DNA from: JAHBNG01 sp039028975 | GTDB taxonomy: Bacteria > Chloroflexota > Anaerolineae > Caldilineales > Caldilineaceae | Length of the DNA stretch: 35,244 nt | Direction: 5' to 3' | Assembly: GCA_039028975.1 (NCBI GenBank) | Contig: JBCCHB010000165.1 | Span: 1-35,244 of the forward strand | Part shown: positions 16,163 to 25,200 of the stretch, piece after piece | How positions within the stretch are numbered: the stretch's first letter is position 1 | Layout: every line of letters starts with the position of its first letter | Translations under genes and position numbers: made by a program | The notes under the pieces: model-generated | Database searches by the model: none | What the model was told of the DNA's origin: nothing | The model's input: the letters and a program-made list of their open reading frames with translations, nothing else

Positions 16163-19100
16163 TTCCAGATGTTTTGATAGTCGCGCAAGTAAATCCGATA
16201 GTGAATCCTCTTGCATGGGTTCAGTCTGCTCTGCGGTTGTCAATTTGGTTTCGACGGTACGCTGATTGTCACTGGGAACTTCTTGCTCTTTGCTAACGGC
16301 TTCCATCGGTTTCAAAACAATTTCAGTCAAATAGGCCAAAGCACTTTCTACGGTGGGATAGTCAAAGGCAAAGGTTACGGGAAGTGAACAACCGAGGTCG
16401 CTCTGCAACCGATTGCGCAGCTCTATAGATATCAACGAATCCAACCCCATCGTTGCGAAGCCAATATTTTCCTCATTGGCAAACATCGACACATGAATGC
16501 CAATCAATTGGGCTACCTCTTCACGTAGATATACGTCCAGAACTTCCACTCTTTGGTAGGGTGGAGATTGTTTTAACTTAGTTAAAATCGTGCTGGTAGA
16601 GATGGTCGCGGGCATAGCATCCTGTTTAACGGGTGTCTTATCTTGCTGTGCCAAACCTTCTACTTCTTCATAAAATGAAGAAACATTTTCTTGGTGTTCT
16701 AAGAAACGTGGCCATAGGGTTGGTGTGACGATAATTTTTGGTGATGATTTTTTCAATAGTTCGCCAAAAATTTGCAGACCTTTCTGCAACGGAATTGCCT
16801 CCTCACCTTGCTCCACCAAATTTTCTAATACTCCTTGTCGAGCAGCCATACCAACCTCTTCCCATGCGCCCCAGTTGATAGATAAACAGGGGAGCCCTTC
16901 TGCTTGTCGATAGGCAGAAAATCCGTCTAGAAATGCGTTGGCTGCTGCATAATTGGCCTGACCAGGTGTCCCCACCAAAGCGGCCACTGAAGAAAAAAGA
17001 ACAAAGAAATCAAGCGGTTGTTCCAAAGTTAATTGATGAAGATTCCAAACACCCTGTACCTTGGGGGTCAAGACATGGTGAAATGTTTCAGACGTCTGTT
17101 GGAGTAAACTTGCATCATAAAGTACACCTGCGGCATGAATTACACCGTATAGTGGATGCTTCAAATCAGAAAGGTACTCTGCTACTTGATTGGCATCACT
17201 GATATCTACCTGGGCGACTTTTATTTCTGCACCTGTATCTTCTAATTGCTTGATCTCTTTCTGGGCTTCTGCTGTCGGCTGACTGCGACCCAATAGGATA
17301 AGATAGGTTGCCCCTTGGGCAACCAACCACTTTGCTAGCTGCAAGCCCAAACCACCTAAACCACCTGTGATCAAATATCCTCTATCTTTTTCGATTGTGA
17401 TGTGGCGTGCTTGTGCAGTATTTGTTTGATATTTCGTTAGGCGTGCCTCATATCTTTGATGATTACGCCAAGCAATTTCATCGCCGTTTTGGGCAGAAAA
17501 CGTAGCTATTTGATTCATTTCTGTAAATACCATGCTTGCCACATCCGATGGTGCAGAATTTGCACTGAAGTCAATTGAAATGCAAGGTAATTCAGGATGC
17601 TCAGAACCAATTACCCGCTTTACTCCGAACAAGGATGCCTGGGCAAACCCACTGACCTGATCTTCTTCAAGAACAGTTTGTGCGTCGCACGTAATGATCC
17701 AAAACGGTGGTGGTGCTGGGTAGCAACGAAGTAAAGCTTGCGCGATATGGAGAACAGATGTGCAGCGAGACTGAACACGAACGAAGATGTTTTCAGAAGC
17801 TTGCGTCTCAAAACTCCAAAGATCAATCACCCCAGCTAGATTCGGGAATGCTTGCATGAGCCGTGTGTAGTGGGCCAAATCAGTTGGATCGATGGCATAA
17901 TAAGTCGTATCATATTGGATGAAAGACATTCCCTGTTCTATCATTACTACCTGTTGCCCTGATGTTGCTAATTGTTGTGCTAAGCCAGCTCCTATACCGG
18001 ATAGGTCTGCAAAGATCAGCCAATGAATCTCTTTGGCAATATCATCAGGATTGTCAATTTCACGTTGGGCTGTATCTGTTCCAGAGGGAAGAATAGTGCT
18101 ACTTGGGGTAGCCGTGATGCCAAGTTGAACACTGGGTTTCCATTTAACCTCGTAAAGCAGACGAGTCCAGGAATTTTCTCCAATAAACTTGTCTTGTGGT
18201 GCTTCACGGAATGTAAAGCCGGAAACTTCAACAACAGGAACACCTTTCTCATCGGTGATTTGGAAATTGTACTTTAAGTCACCAACCTTTTGTGTATAAC
18301 ACCACCATTGTATTCCTCGGGCTGGCCTGTAAAGCCGGATTGAATCATAAGACCAAGGGACAGTTGTCCCCCATTCCTCAATGGTCGTTGCGCCAGAAGT
18401 GCTGAGAGAACCATCAAGTAAAAAGCCATGAAGTTGTTGCGTTTCTACCGTGCCGACAGCCTCTGGCATCCGTAGTCTAGACAGTGCCTCATCCTTCCCA
18501 CACCAGATGGTGTCAATCCAGTGGCAGTGTGGACCCATTTCCATTTGGGCTTTAACCAATTCTCTTGTATACCACTCTGTTTGGGTAAGGGTCTTTGTAC
18601 AACGCTTTTGGATTTCATTGATAGAGAGTGGTGCTGGCGGACTCTCCTGAAACGTTGATAAGACACCGATGGCGTGGATTTTCGGCTCATCATCAAAATG
18701 ATTATTCTGTTGATAGCTACAAATTTGGAAAGAGATTGGCGATCTCTCCGTTACGTTCTCGTCAAATGTAAAAATAACCTGTACTTCGTAGATCTCATCG
18801 CCATGAAAAATCAATGGCTGATAAAACGCTATGTCTTTCAATTCGTGCTGGGCTTCGGGCAACAAAACTTGAGCTGCATCAAAAACAACAGAGACCAAGA
18901 CTGCGCCTGGCACAATCACTTCTCCATAGATCTGATGGTCGGCCATAAAAGGCATTGTGGGTAAACCAAATGCTGTCTCAAAGATCACCTTCTTGTCTAG
19001 TGGGATCCGCATCATTCGGTCGAGCATCGGTTTTAACTTCTGTTGCTGGCTATCTGGCAATATCCTGTTGGGACGGTCCATATTTACCCAGTGTCGGTTC

Positions 19101-21910
19101 CGTTGAAAGGGATAGGTCGGCAGCAAGACTGTTTTACGTGAATACGCTTTATCAAAACGCATCCAATCAACGTCAATATCCTTAGCATAGAGTTGTCCCA
19201 GCGTGTTCAGCATCTGCTGACAGTCATTCTGCTTATCATGCAGACTTGGACATAGAAGTGAGCCTGTTTGTGCATCCAGTACGTTACCCTCGGCGGGGGC
19301 TTCACTTTCAATCTGTTTGACCATGCCCAACAGGGTTGGTTTAGGTCCTATCTCAAGATAAACAGCGACCTGCGCGGCCTGCAATGCCGCAACACCATTG
19401 GCAAAACGGACTGGCTCATGCACATGGCGTACCCAGTAGTCTGGTGTGGCAATTGCATCACCTGCCAGTTGGCCTGTGATGTTAGAAACTAAAGGGGTTT
19501 TGGGTGCCGTATAGGTAAGGCTCTGGGCAGCGGCGCGGAATTCAGCTAGCATGGGCATCATCATGGGAGAGTGGAAGGCGTGGGAAACTGTCAACGCTGT
19601 GGTTTTGATGCCTTCAGCCACAAGCTGTTCAGATATTTTCTGGATGGTCGCGGGTTGACCAGAAATTACCACACTCTCGCTGCCATTGACAGCCGCAATC
19701 GACACATCCGTACGGTAAGGTTCAATCAGCGTTTGCACATATTGTTCGTCGCAGCGAACCGCAAGCATATCCCCCGAGGGCAAGCTTTGCATCATCTGTC
19801 CACGAGCTGCAACCAACTTGAGGCCATCCTCTAGGGAGAAAACACCTGCTACACAAGCGGCGACAATCTCACCTACGCTGTGCCCCATGACAAAATCTGG
19901 TTGAATCCCCCAGAAGAGCCATAATTGGGCCAGAGCATATTCCAGGGCAAAGAGCGCAGGTTGGGTGTAAATCGTGTCATCTAGGTTGCAGGTTGCAGGT
20001 TGCAGAGTTGCTGGTTGCAGAGTATCGGATACGTCTGAAGGATGCATAACCTCTAAGAGGGATTCGCCCGTGTGTTGTTGATAATATTTTTCACATCGGT
20101 CAAGCGCTGCTCGGAAAGTTGGCTCGGTCTTATAGAGGTCTCGCCCCATGTTGACATACTGGGTGCCTTGGCCAGAAAAGAGAAAGGCAACCTTAGGGCG
20201 TGGCTGCTCGTCAGAGAGAATATTGTGATGCATCTGCCCCAGCGAGCCGTCCTGTACATATTTGTCTAGCTGTTCTGCTAATGCGGAAGACGATTCACCC
20301 ACAATACCGAGCCGATGTGAGAAGTGGCTGCGGCCACTGTGCGCGGTGTGGCAGATGTCGCCTACGGGGATATGGTCTGCCTCACGCAGAAAGGTTGCAT
20401 ATTGCGCTGCTTGCTGAACCAGAGCCGCTTCATTTTTGGCAGACAGGGTGAGGAGGTGATAGGGACGCTCTGCAGCAGTCTCCTCCATCTCTTTTGGCTG
20501 GAGAACATCAGGTGCTTCTTCAATCAGCACATGGCTATTTGTGCCGCTCATGCCAAAAGAGCTAACGCCAGCGATGCGTGTGGAAGCAGATTCAGGTATG
20601 GACCAGGACAAAGATTCAGTTGGCACTTGGATGGGAGAGTCTGCCCAATCAATAAAGGGGTTGGGCGTATTAAAATGAAGTGCGGCTGGAATCTCTTGAT
20701 GTTGGAGGGCTAGAATGACTTTGATGGCCCCAGCAATCCCAGCAGCTGGCTCCAGATGGCCGATGTTGCTTTTGACAGAGGCGGCCCAGAGCGGCTCAGA
20801 GCGGTCCTGCCCAAAAACAGTGGTTAAGGCACCCACTTCAATGGGATCCCCCAACTTGGTGCCTGTGCCGTGAGCCTCAATGTAGCTCACCTCTGCTGGC
20901 TCGACCCGCGCATTGCGGAGCGCCGCCTGGAGTAGACGTTCTTGGGCCAGTTTGTTGGGTGTGGTCAGCCCGCTGCTCTGTCCATCGTGGTTGACGGCAC
21001 TCCCCCGCACAACGGCCAAAATCAGATCGCCATCCGCGCGGGCATCACTGAGCCGTTTGAGCACAATCACACCACATCCCTCGCCCCGCCCAAAGCCATC
21101 GGCAGAGGCATCAAAGGTCTTACAGCGTCCATCAGGGGCAAAGGCATTGAGCTGGGCGGTGGCAATCATTGGCTCTGGTGTCAACGTAAGCTGCACGCCA
21201 CCCGCCAGTGCGAGATCACACTCTTTGAGCCGTAGACTTTGGCAGGCAAGGTGAATGGCAACCAGCGATGACGAGCAGGCAGTGTCTAGGACCATGTTGG
21301 GGCCCTGTAGCCCCAACAACTGCCCAAGACGACCACTGGCAAAATGGTTGCCATTCCCTGTGGTTGCATAGACATTAAACTGGTCACCTCTCTGTTCAAA
21401 ACGTGCGTAGTCATTTTCGGTCATCCCCACAAAGACGCCTGTGGGGCTGTCGAGTAAACTGCCAGGAGCAATCCCTGCCTGCTCCAGCGCTTCCCACGAA
21501 ACCTCCAGCAACATCCGCTGTTGTGGGTCGAGACTATCGGCCTCCCGCGACGACATATCAAAGAAGGGCGCATCAAATTGATCGACCTGATCCACAAACC
21601 CTCCCTCACGGACATACATTTTGCCCGGCATCCCAGGTTGGGGGTCATAGTAGTCATCAACAGCCCAACGGTCGCTGGGGATTTCTGTAATCATATCTGT
21701 TCCCGCAGCCAACAACGCCCAAAATTGTTCTGGTGTATTTGCCCCTGGGAAACGCAGCCCCATACCCACAATGGCGATGGGTTCATGGGCTTGGCGTTGA
21801 ACCGCTTCCAACTGCTGGCGTGCGGCCTGCAGGGCTTGGGCAACCCGTTGTGTAGGGGCAGCCGTGCCTGCGTTTGATGCGGTCTCTTTTTCTTGTGCTT
21901 GTGTAGTCAT
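16160..21910 (-). CDS. Type I PKS module 3 (KS-AT-DH-KR-ACP)
   Basis: This 1916-residue single-module synthase has an N-terminal docking helix rich in Ala and Gln (about 1-40). The KS has DTACSSS (Cys about 212), HGTGT and NIGH. The AT has GQGTQY (about 577), GHSVGE (about 675) and HAFHS (about 777), giving malonyl-CoA. The DH has the complete motif HQIYGEVIVP (about 991); its second motif is LLDGSLS, where Asp is kept but the usual Gln or His four residues on is Ser. The KR has ITGGLGGLG (about 1517), LYD (B-type Asp kept) and YAAAN (about 1653). The ACP has GLDSLISIE (Ser about 1825), followed by an acidic tail ending SDLLARLSKHLE for docking to module 4. The expected product is an alpha,beta-alkene. 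The DH and KR halves are visibly AT-richer than the KS half and are the most divergent in the set, pointing to a chimeric module. A GGTTGCA tract (19984-20019) is translated within the AT. No good ribosome site precedes the ATG. Confidence 0.95.
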   Translation of the reverse strand: MTTQAQEKETASNAGTAAPTQRVAQALQAARQQLEAVQRQAHEPIAIVGMGLRFPGANTPEQFWALLAAGTDMITEIPSDRWAVDDYYDPQPGMPGKMYVREGGFVDQVDQFDAPFFDMSSREADSLDPQQRMLLEVSWEALEQAGIAPGSLLDSPTGVFVGMTENDYARFEQRGDQFNVYATTGNGNHFASGRLGQLLGLQGPNMVLDTACSSSLVAIHLACQSLRLKECDLALAGGVQLTLTPEPMIATAQLNAFAPDGRCKTFDASADGFGRGEGCGVIVLKRLSDARADGDLILAVVRGSAVNHDGQSSGLTTPNKLAQERLLQAALRNARVEPAEVSYIEAHGTGTKLGDPIEVGALTTVFGQDRSEPLWAASVKSNIGHLEPAAGIAGAIKVILALQHQEIPAALHFNTPNPFIDWADSPIQVPTESLSWSIPESASTRIAGVSSFGMSGTNSHVLIEEAPDVLQPKEMEETAAERPYHLLTLSAKNEAALVQQAAQYATFLREADHIPVGDICHTAHSGRSHFSHRLGIVGESSSALAEQLDKYVQDGSLGQMHHNILSDEQPRPKVAFLFSGQGTQYVNMGRDLYKTEPTFRAALDRCEKYYQQHTGESLLEVMHPSDVSDTLQPATLQPATCNLDDTIYTQPALFALEYALAQLWLFWGIQPDFVMGHSVGEIVAACVAGVFSLEDGLKLVAARGQMMQSLPSGDMLAVRCDEQYVQTLIEPYRTDVSIAAVNGSESVVISGQPATIQKISEQLVAEGIKTTALTVSHAFHSPMMMPMLAEFRAAAQSLTYTAPKTPLVSNITGQLAGDAIATPDYWVRHVHEPVRFANGVAALQAAQVAVYLEIGPKPTLLGMVKQIESEAPAEGNVLDAQTGSLLCPSLHDKQNDCQQMLNTLGQLYAKDIDVDWMRFDKAYSRKTVLLPTYPFQRNRHWVNMDRPNRILPDSQQQKLKPMLDRMMRIPLDKKVIFETAFGLPTMPFMADHQIYGEVIVPGAVLVSVVFDAAQVLLPEAQHELKDIAFYQPLIFHGDEIYEVQVIFTFDENVTERSPISFQICSYQQNNHFDDEPKIHAIGVLSTFQESPPAPLSINEIQKRCTKTLTQTEWYTRELVKAQMEMGPHCHWIDTIWCGKDEALSRLRMPEAVGTVETQQLHGFLLDGSLSTSGATTIEEWGTTVPWSYDSIRLYRPARGIQWWCYTQKVGDLKYNFQITDEKGVPVVEVSGFTFREAPQDKFIGENSWTRLLYEVKWKPSVQLGITATPSSTILPSGTDTAQREIDNPDDIAKEIHWLIFADLSGIGAGLAQQLATSGQQVVMIEQGMSFIQYDTTYYAIDPTDLAHYTRLMQAFPNLAGVIDLWSFETQASENIFVRVQSRCTSVLHIAQALLRCYPAPPPFWIITCDAQTVLEEDQVSGFAQASLFGVKRVIGSEHPELPCISIDFSANSAPSDVASMVFTEMNQIATFSAQNGDEIAWRNHQRYEARLTKYQTNTAQARHITIEKDRGYLITGGLGGLGLQLAKWLVAQGATYLILLGRSQPTAEAQKEIKQLEDTGAEIKVAQVDISDANQVAEYLSDLKHPLYGVIHAAGVLYDASLLQQTSETFHHVLTPKVQGVWNLHQLTLEQPLDFFVLFSSVAALVGTPGQANYAAANAFLDGFSAYRQAEGLPCLSINWGAWEEVGMAARQGVLENLVEQGEEAIPLQKGLQIFGELLKKSSPKIIVTPTLWPRFLEHQENVSSFYEEVEGLAQQDKTPVKQDAMPATISTSTILTKLKQSPPYQRVEVLDVYLREEVAQLIGIHVSMFANEENIGFATMGLDSLISIELRNRLQSDLGCSLPVTFAFDYPTVESALAYLTEIVLKPMEAVSKEQEVPSDNQRTVETKLTTAEQTEPMQEDSLSDLLARLSKHLE
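19984..20019. repeat. Heptamer tract (GGTTGCA) in the AT loop of module 3
   Basis: Three perfect GGTTGCA units, one 8-base variant and a fourth unit. On the coding strand this gives TLQPATLQPAT, placed between the LLEVMHPS helix and the YTQPALFALEYAL strand of the AT. Confidence 0.85.
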
Positions 21911-22213
21911 AACGAATTATTCTCTATTCCCTCGGTCTAACGTTTCTGTGTTTGCAACATACTACAACGGATTTGGATAGGATCGGATTTGGCTCGTTGG
22001 TAATCTTTCCGACTTTTGAGCTATTCGTCTCGTTCTGAAAGTAGATAATACAGATTTACGCATCAATTTCGTTTGGACAGTTCGCATCACTAACCCGAAA
22101 AATCCGTTTGTATCTCAATCCGCTGTAGTAACTTGGGCCTAGCCACAGAATCCGGTAGAAAGAATCCATTCCTAATTGTCCAGAGTACCAAATTCTCCTT
22201 CTAGGAAGGTTTA
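21911..22213. other. 303-base gap between modules 2 and 3 containing a possible MITE-like inverted repeat
   Basis: This is the only large gap inside the operon. No open frame, tRNA or clear promoter is visible. Near-terminal inverted repeats of 19 bases (21955-21973 and 22117-22135, three mismatches) enclose about 181 bases. Several copies of AATCCG or its complement lie in and around them, including a CGGATTTGG direct repeat at 21968-21992. Just after the stop of the upstream gene is a short CCTTC/GAAGG hairpin (22199-22211) without a following T-run, so it is weak as a terminator. The gap may be a decayed mobile element, or it may hold a second promoter. Confidence 0.45.
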
Positions 22214-25200
22214 TCAATAGTTATCTCCATCCATCTTTTGAAGTAACGTTTCTAATGCCAACAACTCCTCTAACGAAGCAGCATCTAGTTCTGTATCATC
22301 TTGTACATCACTCGCCTCTGGTGGCATCTCCTCCAACTCTTTAGGCTCCTCCAATGCCGGCTCTTGTTCAGAATCGTCAGATACATCAAAGCCAAACTGC
22401 TCTGTGAACGCGTCTAACAAGAAGATTGCCAGACGCTCGGTTGTTGGATAATCAAAAGCGATGGTCGCCGAGAGCGGAAGCTGTAAACTGGCCACCAACC
22501 GTTGGCGCAACTCAACGGCCATCAAAGAATCCATCCCCAACTCAGTAAAGGGCTGATGAAGTGCAAGCAGCTTTTGGCTTTGGATCACCTGGGCAACCTG
22601 CTGCTGCACATGGTCCAATAATAGCTGATGTCGTTCAGCCGATGATGCCTGTTTGAGTTGGTCGATGATCAAGGGCAATCCCTCTTTCTCGGCCAGACTG
22701 GGTAAACTATTTTTTGATTTGAAATGAGCAACCAGTGCTGTAAAGAGGGCATGTTCTTGCTGCTCTGTATTGAGAACGGTTTGCCAATCTATGGGGGCCA
22801 CTGCAACATGAGCAAGTTCTTGCCCGAGCAGATAGCCAAGGCTCTTGGTACCTTCTGTGGGATCGATAAATCCCTCACCCCGTGCTGCCATCTGCTGATT
22901 GACGTGCTCGGCCATGTTCGCTGCAAGCCCCACTTTGGACCACGCCCCCCAGTCGATGCTTATGGCCGGTGTTCCAGTGGCGCGGAGATGATGGGCAAAG
23001 CTGTCTAAAAAAGCATTGGCCGCCGCATAGTTGGCCTGTCCAAGACCGCCAAACAATCCGGCTGTGGACGAAAAGAGGACCATAAAATCAAGCGAATACT
23101 CCCGAGTCAAGTTATACAAGTGCCATGTTCCCATCACTTTGGGGGCATACACTTTCTCAAAATGCGCCCAACCCTGTTGAAGCAGTGCCGCGTCATCTAA
23201 TACGCCAGCGGCATGAATAATCCCGCGCAGTGGATAGCCCGCGGGGATTTGTGTTAGCACCTGACTGAGCGATTGACGACAATTGATATCGGCCTGCATG
23301 ACTAGAACGGTAGCCCCCAGTTGCTCCAGCTCAGCTATCTGTTGCTGGGCATATATAGAAGGCTGGCTGCGCCCCAACAACATCAGATGGGTCGCGCCTT
23401 GTGCAACCAGCCAACGGGCAATTTCTAGCCCTAATCCCCCCAATCCGCCTGTAAGCAAATAGGTGGCCTCTTGGCGAATTGATATTGTTGTGTCATCCTG
23501 TCCTCCTAAATTTTGAATATGGGGTTTGTGTATATCCAAAGAAGCCCTATACCACTTGCCATCACGCCATGCGATCTGCGCCTTTGGGCGATGATGACTT
23601 TGCGAAAGATCGTTCTGCTCGTCTCGCAATTGTTTCACTAGAGGTATAGCTTGCGCAAGCAACGGCACATTGCCATCCAAATCAATAAGCTGGCTATGCA
23701 GCTCAGGATATTCCAACGCAACTGTGCGCCCCAAACCCCAGAGCAACCCTTGCACAAAATGGTTCGCACTGTCATCGGACAATACCGCTTGTGCATCTTG
23801 GGTTACAAACCAGGTTTGTGGGGCCATTCCATATTGGAGCAGGGCCTGGAGCAAATGTAATGCAGAGACACTCATCTCTCGAGTATGCTGTTCTAGAGAA
23901 TCTATCTCAACTCCTGTTTGCAGATTCACCGCATCCAAGCCCCATAAGAACAGAACCCTATCTAAACCTGTGGTTTGGGCGAGCGTATTCAACAAATCGT
24001 GATAATCAGCAGCGTGGTCAATGCGAATATAATAGGCTGGAATGACTTGCTTGCCATCTGTCTGAACATCGTGGTGTTGAGGATCAAACTGTGTGCCGGG
24101 ATAGACCAAAACAGCTTTATCGCCTTGGGCCTGAAGCTGAGCGGCCATGCTCTCGCCCAATCCAGCTCGGTCGGCGAATAGTAGCCATGTCTCTCCATTT
24201 TTTAGCAAGCGCTCACACTCCCTGTCGGCTGAGCGGGTGCCCCCTGGGCGCGAAGCTAACACGCCCCCTTCGACAAGCTCAGGGGGCTGAACGGTTACAC
24301 TTTCCATTTGTGAATGAGAGAGCAATGGATCACGCGATTCTTGTTCCCTCCAGCGTAACTCATAGAGCCACTCATGCCAGGGTTCAATTCCCAACACCTC
24401 GTAGCGGGAAACCACCTGTTTGGTAAAACCTTCTATCTGGATCAGCACATTTCCCGCATTGTCCAAGAGTTGAATCTGCCAATTGTCTTCCGCTACCTGC
24501 TTGGCGTAACCCCACCATTCGTTCCCCTGAATAGCACTCAAGATGGCAAGAGAATCCACTGCCAAAGGTAGACCTATCTCATCGTTTTTCAAAACTGCTT
24601 CGTTTATAAATCGGTGTACATCTGTTAACTGGAAACAGGCATCTAACAGCGCCGGATGCAGCGCATAGCCGACTATGGCGTCAACGACTTCCGGCAATAC
24701 CAGACGACCGATTACCTCGTTCTCACCCATCCAAACTTCGGTGAGCCACTGAAAAGCTCGGCCGAATTGAATCTGTCGAGCAGCACTGTTGGCGTAGAAT
24801 GTATTGATATCAACGGTTGTTGCACAACGGCTTTGGACAGAGACTATGTCAACTACTGGGTCAATTACTGGGTCAACTATAGGATCAACTGCAGGGGCAG
24901 GGATCGGCTTTGTCAATGCCAGATGTCCGCTAGCATGGGTCTGTAATGTGCTGTTGGGCGCTTGGTCATCAAAACTAATCAATTCAAACGAGCTGCTTCG
25001 TGCTTCATATTTTCGCTCATGGGCTGAAGAGGCTGTGCACACATCAGTATCAAACACCACTTGTACAATTCTCTTTTCTGGCTCGTTCAGAGATAATGCT
25101 TGGGGCAGTGTGATATTGACTAAGCCCACAGCCTGTTCTGGATAGGCAAGTTGGGCTGCGTCCAGGACCATTGCCAAATGACAAGCCCCTGGTGAAGCCA

